This document shows, piece by piece, positions 16,365-25,340 of a DNA stretch of 64,000 nucleotides. The stretch lies in assembly GCF_003610695.1 (NCBI RefSeq), contig NZ_RAQH01000010.1:1-64000 (forward strand). The letters run 5' to 3'. The notes under the pieces are model-generated. The model was not told where the DNA came from, did not search any database, and was given only the letters and a program-made list of their open reading frames with translations. The stretch comes from Epilithonimonas arachidiradicis (GTDB taxonomy: Bacteria > Bacteroidota > Bacteroidia > Flavobacteriales > Weeksellaceae). The translations under genes and the position numbers were made by a program. Position 1 is the stretch's first letter. Each line of letters opens with the position of its first letter.

Positions 16365-18812
16365 TTGAAAAATTATATTCTTTTAATTCTTTTCTTTTTG
16401 CCCGTTTTGGCATTTTCTCAAATCAATTTAAAAGTTCTCGATGAAGACGGTAAAGCAGTTTCCGAAGCTGAGGTTACCTATAATGACCAGACTTATCAGA
16501 CCGATAAAAACGGTTTTGTAAGAATTCCGCTTTCTGATTCTGAAAAAGAACTGAAAGTGCAAAAAGAAAACTTCAAAGGTTTTTCTAAAACCATCAAAAC
16601 ATCACCAAAATCTCAAACTGTTAATGTTCTTTTCTTACCAGTGGCTAATGCTACAGAGATTCAGGAAGTTGTTTTCCAGAAAAAAGGAATCCGTAAAACC
16701 AATGATTTGACTTCGGTTGAGATATCTGTGAAAGAAGCGAGAGAAGTGGCTTCTTTAGGAGGTGGCGTGGAAGGCCTTTTGAAAAGTTTACCATCGGTCA
16801 ATTCCAATTCCGAGTTATCTTCCCAGATTATGGTAAGAGGTGGAAATTATGATGAGAACTTAATTTACATTAATGATGTTGAGCTTTATCGTCCGTTTTT
16901 GACTCGTAACTCTTTGCAGGAAGGGATGAGTATCATCAATCCAGATATGGTAGGGATGATCAACTTTTCTGCGGGTGGATTTGAACCGAGATATGGTGAT
17001 AAAATGTCTTCTGCGCTTAATATTTATTACAGACAACCTGAGAAATTCGAACTCTCCGGAGAAGCAAGTTTGATTGGCGGACGTTTAACAACAGGTTTTG
17101 CATCAAAAGATAAAAAATTTACAGGATTAGTTTCTGCACGTTATAGAAATACCAACCTTGTTCTTAATACTCTGAATGAAGATACAGATTTCAATCCACG
17201 ATATATGGATTTACAGACCTATCTTAATTATCAGTTCAATGAAAAGTGGTCTCTGTCTTTCTTAGGTTACTATGCAAAGAACGATTATCAGATGGTTCCA
17301 AAGCAGAAAGAAGTAGATTTTGGTAGTCTTTTACAACCTCTAAAACTGACTGTTTTCTACAACGGGCAAGAAGATGATCAGTACAAGAATATGATGGGAA
17401 CGGTAAGCGTTAACTTCAAACCAAGTAAGAAATGGCAGTTCAGTTTAGATAATTTTGCTTACCAAAACAGAGAAAGAGAATACTATTCTTTGGCTTCGGG
17501 TTATATCTTGGAAGCATTTGACGAGGAGGGAAATCCTGTTGCAGGTTATGATGCGGGTGGACAAATTGATCACGCCAGAAATGACTTATTAGTAAGAGTT
17601 GTTGGATCTCAATTCAGAACCAAATTCTCCCCGGATGTCAATACAGATATCGAAGTAGGCGCAAAATTCGAAAGAGAAACGATTAAGGATTTCACCAATG
17701 AGTGGCAGTTTGTAGATTCTATCGGTTACAGCAATCCTAGAGATTTTGTCATTCCTGGAAATCTTGATACTTCTGATCTTAATCTTAAATATTACATCGC
17801 AGGACAAAACAATATTACACCGACAAGAATTTCTGCTTATGCTCAATTCTCTAAAAAATTCTATTGGGGAAGCAACAGAATCTTTGTTAATGGTGGAGCG
17901 AGAGTTCAGAACTGGAGTTATAATAAAGAAACCTTGTTTAGTCCAAGAGCACAATTTGCCATCAAACCTAACTGGGATATGGATATGTTGTTCCGAGTTT
18001 CCGGAGGTGTTTACTATCAGGCACCTTTCTATAAGGAGATTAAGGATCTGACAGGCAGTTTCAATTCTGATATCAAAGCTCAGAAATCTTATCAGATCAT
18101 CATTGCCAACGATTACGAATTCAAGATTGGAAATAATGATAACAGAAAGCCTTTCAAATTGACAACGGAAGCTTACTACAAGAAAATGGAAAATTTAATT
18201 CCGTATTATTTGGATAATGTAAGAGTAAGATATTCTGGTAAAAATAATGCGGAAGGTTATGCTTATGGTTTAGACGCAAGGTTATTCGGACAATTTGTTC
18301 CGGGAGTTGATTCTTGGATTTCTGCAAGTTACGCGAGAGTTTATGAAAATATTGATGGAAACGGATATATTCCTAGACCTACAGATCAGCGTTTCCGTTT
18401 TTCTATGTTCTACCAGGATTATATGCCGAAGTTTCCAAGTATGAGAGTTAATTTAACGTTGACCTTCGCCAGCGGAATTAATTCTGGAACGCCGGTTTTA
18501 TTTGATGCAGCAGGCTTGCCGGATTATTTGGCAGCTTACCGTTACCAGAAAACTTTACCTTCTTACAAAAGAGTTGACATTGGTCTGACGAAAGTCTTTA
18601 TTGACCAAAAGGACAACAAGGCAAGCGGTAATTTCTGGGGCAAATTCAAAGAACTGACTTTAGGCGTTCAGATTTTCAATGCATTTAATATTAATAATAC
18701 GATTGCCAACCAATGGATCAGTGATGTTAATTCTTCACCACAATTGTATTATCCAGTGCCGGTTAGATTGACAGGAAGGTTCTTCAATGTCAAATTGGAA
18801 TTCAAATTGTAG
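16365..18812 (+). CDS. TonB-dependent outer-membrane receptor with carboxypeptidase-like N-terminal domain
   Basis: An 815-residue exported protein (MKNYILLILFFLPVLAFSQ signal). After it comes a CarboxypepD_reg-like domain (~20-95, INLKVLDEDGKAVSEAEVTY), then a plug domain (~110-220: EVVFQKKGIRKT, VNSNSELSSQIMVRGGNYDENLIYIND) and a beta-barrel ending VRLTGRFFNVKLEFKL. It should import a TonB-dependent ligand, but no SusD partner or substrate clue lies nearby. The only workable start is TTG at 16365: the signal peptide begins there and the nearest upstream ATG (in CAAGAATGCG) meets a stop at the next codon but one. Barrel size is ordinary for the family. Confidence 0.93.
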   Translation: MKNYILLILFFLPVLAFSQINLKVLDEDGKAVSEAEVTYNDQTYQTDKNGFVRIPLSDSEKELKVQKENFKGFSKTIKTSPKSQTVNVLFLPVANATEIQEVVFQKKGIRKTNDLTSVEISVKEAREVASLGGGVEGLLKSLPSVNSNSELSSQIMVRGGNYDENLIYINDVELYRPFLTRNSLQEGMSIINPDMVGMINFSAGGFEPRYGDKMSSALNIYYRQPEKFELSGEASLIGGRLTTGFASKDKKFTGLVSARYRNTNLVLNTLNEDTDFNPRYMDLQTYLNYQFNEKWSLSFLGYYAKNDYQMVPKQKEVDFGSLLQPLKLTVFYNGQEDDQYKNMMGTVSVNFKPSKKWQFSLDNFAYQNREREYYSLASGYILEAFDEEGNPVAGYDAGGQIDHARNDLLVRVVGSQFRTKFSPDVNTDIEVGAKFERETIKDFTNEWQFVDSIGYSNPRDFVIPGNLDTSDLNLKYYIAGQNNITPTRISAYAQFSKKFYWGSNRIFVNGGARVQNWSYNKETLFSPRAQFAIKPNWDMDMLFRVSGGVYYQAPFYKEIKDLTGSFNSDIKAQKSYQIIIANDYEFKIGNNDNRKPFKLTTEAYYKKMENLIPYYLDNVRVRYSGKNNAEGYAYGLDARLFGQFVPGVDSWISASYARVYENIDGNGYIPRPTDQRFRFSMFYQDYMPKFPSMRVNLTLTFASGINSGTPVLFDAAGLPDYLAAYRYQKTLPSYKRVDIGLTKVFIDQKDNKASGNFWGKFKELTLGVQIFNAFNINNTIANQWISDVNSSPQLYYPVPVRLTGRFFNVKLEFKL

Positions 18813-18832
18813 TACAGTTGAGAAATAAAGTA

Positions 18833-19087
18833 ATGAAACAGTCACAAAACCTCACCGAATTATCGAATGAAGAATTACAAAGGTCATTCAAGCAAGCAAG
18901 GATGGTTTTAAAAATCTTTTTCAGTATTTTTATTCTGCTTCTTGTGACTTGTCTCTATATAACGGTTACGAAGGGATTTGGCGTTTTTACAATTTTGCCA
19001 TTGACCTTTATTCCATTGATTATTGCCAATATTTTCAGCTACGGAAAAGTAAAAGAAGAAATGAAGAACAGAAATCTGCTCAGTTGA
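18833..19087 (+). CDS. small two-span membrane protein
   Basis: Eighty-four residues from ATG 18833 (a TTG start at 18818 would add five). A charged amphipathic N-terminus (LTELSNEELQRSFKQARM) precedes two hydrophobic spans, FFSIFILLLVTCLYI and FTILPLTFIPLIIANIF, and a basic tail. No family recognised beyond a general resemblance to small redox-associated or DUF-type membrane proteins of Chryseobacterium. It begins 20 bases after the receptor stop, so it may be co-transcribed with it. Confidence 0.7.
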   Translation: MKQSQNLTELSNEELQRSFKQARMVLKIFFSIFILLLVTCLYITVTKGFGVFTILPLTFIPLIIANIFSYGKVKEEMKNRNLLS

Positions 19088-19104
19088 TTTTCCTTCAAAT
19101 AAAT

Positions 19105-19132
19105 AAAAAGCTTCCAAATTTGGAAGCTTTTT
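19105..19132. terminator. bidirectional terminator between convergent genes
   Basis: A 28-base perfect palindrome, AAAAAGCTTCCAAA and its complement, serving the plus-strand small membrane gene and the minus-strand peptidase gene. Confidence 0.85.
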
Positions 19133-19135
19133 GTT

Positions 19136-19852
19136 TTAAAAATAAGATCTAATGAATCTTAATTTATGGGTATGCTTATTTTGGTCTTTGTTGAAGATTC
19201 CTGTGGAATCTAAACTGTCAATTCTCACTTTTCCGTGAGCGTGGATGATTTTTTGGTCTGCCAGAATAAAGCCGACGTGGATAATCCTTCCTTCAGAATT
19301 TTCAAAAAAAGCCAAATCGCCTGGTTTTGCTTCCTCGATAAAAGTTAATGCTTCTCCGAGTTCTGCCTGCTGATAAGTATCTCTTGGTATTTTGATGCCG
19401 TGGATTTTATAAATAATTTGTGTAAAACCACTGCAATCGATTCCGAAAAAGCTTTTTCCGCCCCACAAATAAGGAACATTTAGAAACTCTTTAGCACAAT
19501 TTATAATACTTTCGCTGAGGTCACGTCCGCGAGTCGGCGCAGTCGTTTCAAAATTAACTTCAGAACCCATTGATAAAAGTACTTTTCCACTTTCCGTCAT
19601 TGTAGATTGGAAAGGTTCTTTCACAAGGTTTCTTTTTCTTGATGCTATTAATTCATCAGAAACAGGCGAAATTTGTTTTGTGTCCATCCACGCTTCGTAA
19701 TTATCATAATGCGTTATGATTTTGGTCCAATTATCTTTAACCTCGATGATATCCGCAGACTCACCGTAAAGTAGTTGGGATACGATTTCGCTTTTGTCAG
19801 AACTGTCTGCTCTCAGTGGCGCGATGGAAACATTGCAAATGCCTTTATTCAT
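19136..19852 (-). CDS. NlpC/P60 (C40) peptidase with N-terminal SH3-like domains
   Basis: From ATG 19852 the protein has 238 residues. The N-terminal half is SH3b-like (ICNVSIAPLRADSSDKSEIVSQ, DNWTKI, YEAWMD), a cell-wall-binding module. The C-terminal NlpC/P60 domain has the catalytic Cys140 in GIDCSGF, His192 in IIHVGFIL and a third polar residue in IIHAHG. This architecture matches the gamma-D-glutamyl-L-diamino acid dipeptidyl peptidases that recycle murein peptides. There is no signal peptide, so it should act in the cytoplasm, in peptide recycling. An in-frame TTG three codons earlier is the alternative start. Confidence 0.9.
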   Translation of the reverse strand: MNKGICNVSIAPLRADSSDKSEIVSQLLYGESADIIEVKDNWTKIITHYDNYEAWMDTKQISPVSDELIASRKRNLVKEPFQSTMTESGKVLLSMGSEVNFETTAPTRGRDLSESIINCAKEFLNVPYLWGGKSFFGIDCSGFTQIIYKIHGIKIPRDTYQQAELGEALTFIEEAKPGDLAFFENSEGRIIHVGFILADQKIIHAHGKVRIDSLDSTGIFNKDQNKHTHKLRFIRSYF

Positions 19853-19882
19853 TTCAATCAATTATGAATTTAAAAATACGAA

Positions 19883-20530
19883 TTATTTCTTTCTAATCAA
19901 GTGTAATCCGTCTCGCAAAGGTAAGATTAGATTTTCGAAATCAGAATCTTCGGCGATGATTTTATTCACGAGTTTGATTTGCTCTGTTTGTTTATCTTTC
20001 GGATTATTTTCAAGGACTTTTCCGTACCAAAGAACGTTGTCAATCAAAATGATACTTCCCGAGCGGAGATTGGGTTTGATGAGTTTCAAATATTCCAGAT
20101 AGCTTTCCTTGTCCGCGTCTATGAAAATCAAATCCCAAACTTTATCCAGTTTTTTGATTTCTTCTTTCGCATCACCAATGATGAATTCGATTTGATCCTT
20201 GTAATCACTTTCTGAAAAGTATTTTTGTGGAATATAAGCTAGGTCTTCATTCTTATCAATTGTGTAGATTTTCCCATCTTTCGGTATGCCTTCTGCCATA
20301 CTCAACGCTGCGTAACCTGTAAAAGTCCCGATTTCCAAAACATTTTTTGGCTGGATAATATGCGATAAAATGCTCAAAAGACGACCTTGCAGATAACCGG
20401 AAATCATATGCGGTTGAGTCGTTTTCTGATAAGTTTCTTTTCTTAATTTTTTGAGAATGGCAGGTTCTTCGGAAGCGGTTTCTTCCAAGTATCTGTCCAT
20501 TTCTTTGTCTAATTCTTCGAAATAACTCAT
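19883..20530 (-). CDS. class I SAM-dependent O-methyltransferase
   Basis: The 215-residue protein matches the caffeoyl-CoA/catechol O-methyltransferase family (COMT-like, metal-dependent). SAM-binding motif VLEIGTFTGYAALSMAE, acidic FIDADKESY, and DNVLWYG, which supply the metal-binding Asp residues, are all visible; the closing LPLRDGLHLI is also standard. The substrate is unknown. It lies 30 bases upstream of the NlpC/P60 gene on the same strand, so an operon is likely, though the two functions do not obviously connect. Confidence 0.92.
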   Translation of the reverse strand: MSYFEELDKEMDRYLEETASEEPAILKKLRKETYQKTTQPHMISGYLQGRLLSILSHIIQPKNVLEIGTFTGYAALSMAEGIPKDGKIYTIDKNEDLAYIPQKYFSESDYKDQIEFIIGDAKEEIKKLDKVWDLIFIDADKESYLEYLKLIKPNLRSGSIILIDNVLWYGKVLENNPKDKQTEQIKLVNKIIAEDSDFENLILPLRDGLHLIRKK

Positions 20531-20610
20531 TAGGAGTTCGGAGTTTTTGGTTTGAGGTTCAAAGGTACTAAATGTTTAAGTTATGATCGATGTTGTATTG
20601 ATGTCGAATC

Positions 20611-20699
20611 TGATGCCCGGCTTGAACGGAGCTCATTTTTTGTGGCTGGAAAAGCAAAGGCAAAAAATAGCGGGAGTGGAAGGCGGATAAAGCTGCCCA
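20611..20699 (+). repeat. dispersed intergenic repeat family 1, copy A
   Basis: GCCCGGCTTGAACGG arm, then TTTTTTG ... CAAAAAA core and a GAGTGGAAGGCGGAT arm ending in GCTGCCC. Shares arms and core with copies at 27601, 32678 and 58984, and is closest to the 32678 copy. It lies between the O-methyltransferase start and the OmpA-gene terminator, outside any gene. Confidence 0.75.
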
Positions 20700-20703
20700 A
20701 ATA

Positions 20704-20730
20704 AAAAACCTCGCCATTTCTGACGAGGTT
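20704..20730 (-). terminator. intrinsic terminator of the OmpA-family gene
   Basis: Stem AACCTCG / CGAGGTT; read on the minus strand it is followed by a T6 tract. It lies 50 bases after the OmpA-family stop codon. Confidence 0.85.
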
Positions 20731-20781
20731 GAGTTTTACAAATTCTGAATGAGTAATCGATTATCATTCATCGTTTATGAT

Positions 20782-21618
20782 TTATTTCTTTACCGGAGCA
20801 ATGTCCATTAACTTCATAAACTCATCCAGTTTCGGCATAATGATGATTTCCGTTCTACGGTTTTCAGATCTTCCGGAAACTGAAGCGTTGGTCGTTTTCG
20901 GATTGTATTCGCCTCTACCACCCGCTGTAATTCGGTTAGGATTCACACCAAACTGATTCTGAAGAACTTTTGCAACCGCAGTCGCTCTAAGTGCCGATAA
21001 ATCCCAGTTGTCTCTTGGCGCATTGGCACTGCTTAGCGGCGTATTATCTGTGTTACCTTCAATCAAGACGCTGTAAGTATCGTAGTCGTTAATGACTTTA
21101 GCAACCTTAGCTAGAACGTCTGCTGCAGCCGGCTGGATGTCATACTTTCCAACTTGGTAAAGCATCTTGTCTGATAACGAAATCAGTACCACACCTTTTA
21201 GAACCTTTACATCAACATCCTGATCAGCCACATTGTCCAGAGAACGTTTCAGCTTGTTAGATAAAGCCAAATTCAAACTGTCGTTTCTGCTTTTTCCAGA
21301 AATCAATTGTTTAATATAAGCGTTGGAAGCGTTGATTTCTCCAACCAATTTATCGATGTTAGCAGAACCTTTTCCGGCATTGGACAGACAAGCATCAAGA
21401 CTGGATTTCAGTGCATTATTTTGACCAACCAATAAGTCGTTTTGGCTTTGAAGACCCGAGTTAGCGCTTTTCAAATCCTGGATTTGACGCATTCTTTCAC
21501 CCGCATCTTCTACACATTGCTTGTAGTTCAGATTAAGGGCGTCGAATTGTTTTTTGCTGACACACGATGCGAGGGAAAGTCCCACAGCCGCCATTGTCAA
21601 AATTTTAAATAATCTCAT
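20782..21618 (-). CDS. OmpA-family peptidoglycan-binding lipoprotein
   Basis: A 278-residue protein with a lipoprotein signal (LSLASC, Cys19). Residues ~25-130 form a helical coiled-coil-like stretch (QIQDLKSANSGLQSQNDLLVGQNNALKSSL contains the heptads). The C-terminal OmpA domain (~160-265) has VLIEGNTDNTPL, NWDLSALRATAVAKVL, RITAGGRGEYNP and NRRTEIIIMP, the peptidoglycan-binding signature. It tethers the outer membrane to the wall and is similar in layout to flagellar-stator-like and Pal-like lipoproteins, but no partner gene is close. The promoter and tilS promoter are back to back. Confidence 0.93.
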   Translation of the reverse strand: MRLFKILTMAAVGLSLASCVSKKQFDALNLNYKQCVEDAGERMRQIQDLKSANSGLQSQNDLLVGQNNALKSSLDACLSNAGKGSANIDKLVGEINASNAYIKQLISGKSRNDSLNLALSNKLKRSLDNVADQDVDVKVLKGVVLISLSDKMLYQVGKYDIQPAAADVLAKVAKVINDYDTYSVLIEGNTDNTPLSSANAPRDNWDLSALRATAVAKVLQNQFGVNPNRITAGGRGEYNPKTTNASVSGRSENRRTEIIIMPKLDEFMKLMDIAPVKK

Positions 21619-21675
21619 AGTAAAATATTTAATTTGTTCTTTATCTCTTTGTAAAGTGTAAATTCAAAATCGTTT

Positions 21676-21704
21676 CAAAAGTAAGGATTATAACTGTATC
21701 TTTG
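21676..21704. promoter_or_regulatory. back-to-back -7 boxes for the OmpA-family gene (minus) and tilS (plus)
   Basis: Minus-strand TACTTTTG at 21683-21676 and plus-strand TATCTTTG at 21697-21704 are both perfect TAnnTTTG matches, 13 bases apart and pointing away from each other. Confidence 0.55.
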
Positions 21705-21735
21705 TGCTTATAACTTATTATTTCGTTATAAAATT

Positions 21736-23031
21736 GTGTTAACTCTCTTAAAATTTCAGAATAATCTAAAACGATTTCTGAACCAACCGCATCAAAAAAC
21801 ATACCTTTTGGCTGTAAGTGGAGGCGTGGACTCCATGGTTCTTGCTGAGCTGTTCAGAATCCGCGATTTGAAATTCGAAGTAGCACACGTTAATTATCAT
21901 CTTCGTCATGAGGATTCTAATCTGGACCAAACACTGGTTTCTGACTTTTGTAAAAAACATAAAATTCCTTTTCATCTGTATGAAGTTTCGGAGAAAGATG
22001 AGCAGCCGGAAAATTCAATTCAAAATTGGGCGAGAGAATTACGTTATCGATTTTTCAGAGAAATTCAACAGAGAGAAAACCTTGATTTTTTAGTCACAGC
22101 ACATCATCTGAATGACCAGCTGGAAACATTTATTATGAATCTTTCCAAAGCAGCAGGAATCCGGGGTTTAAGTGGAATTCCGCAAAATGAAAATGGCATT
22201 ATTCGTCCGCTTCTTGATTTTTCTAAGGAAGAGATTTACGATTTTGCAAAACAGAACCAAATCGAATTTCGAGAAGATCAATCCAACCAAAAAACTGATT
22301 ATCTACGGAATAAAATCCGACATCATATTGTTCCGGAACTAGAAAAAATTAATCCAGATTTTCTAAATAATTTTTCAAATAGCATCAATTATATCAATCA
22401 GGCTAAAGATTTTATTGATGAATCTGTGAATGAGAAAATTGAAGCTCTCAAAATAAATTCCAGCGAAAATCAAATCATCATCGATAAACAAAAATTCTCA
22501 GAAGAATCTGAATTGATTCGATATGAAATTTTAAAACGATTTGGTTTCAATGATGAAAACGAAATGCAGAAAGTTCTGTCAGCTCAAACCGGAAGCTTAT
22601 TTTTTAATTCTGATTTTCAATTGATCATTAATCGGAATGAATTGATTTTTAAGGAAAAGATGGTAGATAGAAGATGGAGGATGGAAGAGATTAGGCTTGA
22701 AATTATTAAGAACGAAATCATTATTCCTGAAAATGTTAAGATTGAAATTCAAGAATTCGGAACTTGTTTTTGGAAAATTGATAAAAATAAGATTCAATTA
22801 CCTTTGAAATTGAGAAGAAAACAAGAAGGCGATTTGTTTTTTCCTATTGGAATGATTGGTAAAAAGAAAATTTCGAAGTTTTTTAAGGATGAAAAATTGT
22901 CTATTTTAGCGAAGCAAAAAATCTGGCTTCTTTGTGATGCTGATGAACGAATCTTAGGCGTATTGCCTTTTCGGCAGGACGGGAGATTTGTATCTGAAAA
23001 TTCGTCAGATTATTTGGAAGTTAGAGTTTAA
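21736..23031 (+). CDS. tilS: tRNA(Ile)-lysidine synthase
   Basis: The 431-residue enzyme converts C34 of the CAU-anticodon tRNA-Ile to lysidine with ATP and lysine, so it reads AUA. The PP-loop signature is SGGVDSMVL; HHLNDQLETFIMNLSKAAGIRGLSGIP and IRPLLDFSKEEI are typical N-domain elements, and the C-terminal region ends with RRKQEGDLFFPIGM and KISKFFKDEK, the tRNA acceptor-binding part. The start is GTG at 21736: the first in-frame ATG is inside the PP-loop. Its TAA stop is the first part of an ACCACAAAG repeat. Confidence 0.96.
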   Translation: MLTLLKFQNNLKRFLNQPHQKTYLLAVSGGVDSMVLAELFRIRDLKFEVAHVNYHLRHEDSNLDQTLVSDFCKKHKIPFHLYEVSEKDEQPENSIQNWARELRYRFFREIQQRENLDFLVTAHHLNDQLETFIMNLSKAAGIRGLSGIPQNENGIIRPLLDFSKEEIYDFAKQNQIEFREDQSNQKTDYLRNKIRHHIVPELEKINPDFLNNFSNSINYINQAKDFIDESVNEKIEALKINSSENQIIIDKQKFSEESELIRYEILKRFGFNDENEMQKVLSAQTGSLFFNSDFQLIINRNELIFKEKMVDRRWRMEEIRLEIIKNEIIIPENVKIEIQEFGTCFWKIDKNKIQLPLKLRRKQEGDLFFPIGMIGKKKISKFFKDEKLSILAKQKIWLLCDADERILGVLPFRQDGRFVSENSSDYLEVRV

Positions 23032-23106
23032 CCACAAAGAGCACAAGGATTTTACTAAGGTCACTAATTGTGTCCTTGTGAAGAAACTTTGTGACCTTTG
23101 TGGTTA
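23028..23106. repeat. interspersed repeat, ACCACAAAG family, copy 2
   Basis: Near-perfect inverted repeat: left arm TTTAACCACAAAGAGCAC, right arm CTTTGTGACCTTTGTGGTTA, loop around TAATTG. The TAA of the left arm is the tilS stop codon. Confidence 0.85.
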
Positions 23107-23130
23107 GAAAATAAAATTTAATATCAAAAA

Positions 23131-25203
23131 ATGAAAGATTTCAAACTGGTGTTTTCAACACTTTTTCTATTAATAATAACTATTTTCAATGCACAGATAA
23201 AAAATCCGGTCAAATTCAAATTTGATGTTAATCCTGTTGGGAAAGACGAATATGAAGCTGTTTTGACAGGAATAATTGAAGATAACTGGCACGTTTATTC
23301 TCAGGATTTGCCACCAGATTCAGGAATTCCAACTGAATTTAAAATTACTTCAAAACAGGGAATTCAATTGCTTGGAAAAGTTCAGGAAATAGGAAAAAAA
23401 CACGATGAGTTTTCGGAAGCTTTTGGTGCTCAGATTGTTTATTATTCCAATAAAGTCGTTTTTAAGCAAAAATTCAAACCAAAAGATGCAACAAAGCCAG
23501 CGACCATTACCGCAGAAATAATGTATCAGACTTGTAATGACCGCGTTTGTCTGGCACCAAATACCCTGGAATTTGAAAAACAAATCGAAGGCAGTAAAAC
23601 TGCAATTGCTCCTGACGAAAATGTTGAAAAAACAAAAGATACTGTTTACGAAGTTGCTCCGGCAGGACAAGTCGGAACAGTTCTGAAACCTACAAATATT
23701 GAAACGCCTGCTGTTGCCAAACAAGAAGGTTTGAAAGTTAATTCTCTGGACTTCAAAAATCCTTTGACTAATTGTGGAACTGTTCAGGAAAAACCAAATG
23801 ATGACAATTGGTTGGTTCTCGGTTTAGGATTCTTAGGCGGACTAATTGCGTTGTTGACACCTTGCGTTTTCCCAATGATTCCGTTGACGGTTTCGTTCTT
23901 TACAAAAGGGAACAAAGACAAAGCAAAAGGAAAAAGAGATGCGTTTATATACGGTTTCTTTATTTTGCTGATTTTCGTTTTATTGAGTATTCCGTTTCAT
24001 ATTATTGATGGAATTTCGGGAAATATTTTCAATCAGATTTCGACGAATATCTGGCTGAATTTATTTTTCTTCGCCATATTTTTATTCTTTGCATTGAGCT
24101 TTTTCGGATATTACGAAATTACATTGCCAAGTTCTATCGCTAACAAATCTTCCAAAGCTGAAGAAGCGGGCGGATTGATTGGGATTTTCTTTATGGCTTT
24201 GACTTTAGTGATCGTTTCGTTCTCTTGTACAGGTCCAATTTTAGGGAGTTTATTAGGAGGTGTTGTAGCTGGAGCGACTAATGTTCCAACATTGTTGACC
24301 TTTGCTTTGGCTGGTTTTGGATTGGCTTGGGCATTGGTTTTCGGATTGTTGGCGTTGTTTCCACAAGCTTTACAAAGTTTGCCAAAATCTGGCGGTTGGA
24401 TGAACACGGTGAAAGTTGTTCTTGGATTTATAGAGTTGGCTTTGGCGCTTAAATTCTTATCAAAAGCAGATTTGGTTTCCAAAACATTCTTGCTGAAAAG
24501 AGAATTATTCATCGTGCTTTGGATTATCATTGCCATTGGATTGGTTGTTTATTTATTCGGGAAAATCAGATTTCCGCACGATGATAAAAAGCCGAAAATC
24601 AGTTTAGGAAGAAGAATTCTTGGGGTTTTCGGAATTGTATTCATTGCATATTTGATTCAGGGATTGATTCCTTCTGACAAACCAAAGTTACAGATGCTGA
24701 GCGGGATTTTACCTCCGTTAAACGTTAGTTATTTCCATAAAGAAGAAGACGGCATTCTTGGTTTGAAACCTTATCACAATTACTTCGAAGCGATAGAAGT
24801 TGCGAAGAAAGAAAATAAACCAGTTTTGATAGATTTCACGGGTTATGGCTGTGAGAATTGCCGTAAAATGGAAGAGTTTGTTTGGAGCCAGGATGATGTT
24901 TTGCCAATTCTTCAGAATGATGTGATTATCGCTTCCGTTTATGTGGATGACAAAGAAGAATTGCCGGAAAACGAGCAAATCAAAATTGATATGGGCGAAG
25001 GTCAGATGAAAAAAGTGAAAACGATTGGCGACAAATGGAGTTTGTTCCAACAAGTTAATTTCAATAATAATTCTCAGCCACACTATGTTTTGGTAACGCC
25101 AGACCAAAAAGTGATTAATTCGCCGGTTTCAGGATATATGCCAAAAGAAGATTTCAAAAAATTCCTGAAATGCGGGATTGATTATTTTAAAAGTAGCAAT
25201 TAA
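23131..25203 (+). CDS. dsbD: thiol:disulfide interchange protein, DsbD-type
   Basis: A 690-residue protein with all three DsbD parts. A signal peptide leads to the periplasmic alpha domain with C135 and C140 in TCNDRVC. The eight-span membrane domain (~225-540) has the redox cysteines in LLTPCVFPMIP and SFSCTGPILG. The C-terminal thioredoxin-like gamma domain holds C574-ENC in TGYGCENC. It passes electrons from cytoplasmic thioredoxin to periplasmic disulfide-isomerase and cytochrome-maturation proteins. Flanked by its own terminator downstream and a repeat upstream, so it looks monocistronic. Confidence 0.95.
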   Translation: MKDFKLVFSTLFLLIITIFNAQIKNPVKFKFDVNPVGKDEYEAVLTGIIEDNWHVYSQDLPPDSGIPTEFKITSKQGIQLLGKVQEIGKKHDEFSEAFGAQIVYYSNKVVFKQKFKPKDATKPATITAEIMYQTCNDRVCLAPNTLEFEKQIEGSKTAIAPDENVEKTKDTVYEVAPAGQVGTVLKPTNIETPAVAKQEGLKVNSLDFKNPLTNCGTVQEKPNDDNWLVLGLGFLGGLIALLTPCVFPMIPLTVSFFTKGNKDKAKGKRDAFIYGFFILLIFVLLSIPFHIIDGISGNIFNQISTNIWLNLFFFAIFLFFALSFFGYYEITLPSSIANKSSKAEEAGGLIGIFFMALTLVIVSFSCTGPILGSLLGGVVAGATNVPTLLTFALAGFGLAWALVFGLLALFPQALQSLPKSGGWMNTVKVVLGFIELALALKFLSKADLVSKTFLLKRELFIVLWIIIAIGLVVYLFGKIRFPHDDKKPKISLGRRILGVFGIVFIAYLIQGLIPSDKPKLQMLSGILPPLNVSYFHKEEDGILGLKPYHNYFEAIEVAKKENKPVLIDFTGYGCENCRKMEEFVWSQDDVLPILQNDVIIASVYVDDKEELPENEQIKIDMGEGQMKKVKTIGDKWSLFQQVNFNNNSQPHYVLVTPDQKVINSPVSGYMPKEDFKKFLKCGIDYFKSSN

Positions 25204-25270
25204 TATGTTTTGAATAATTTTTTTAGTAATAATTAAATAAAATTTACAAATAGGAATAAATTTTGTATTC

Positions 25271-25310
25271 AAAAATCCATAATGATGACGAATCATTATG
25301 GATTTTTATT
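25271..25310 (+). terminator. intrinsic terminator after dsbD
   Basis: 16-bp stem AAAAATCCATAATGAT / ATCATTATGGATTTTT with a GACGA loop, followed by T-rich DNA. It lies 30 bases before exbD, whose promoter must then lie in the short stretch to 25340 or within the hairpin. Confidence 0.8.
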
Positions 25311-25340
25311 TTCTATTATTAACTACTAAAATCTAAAGCT

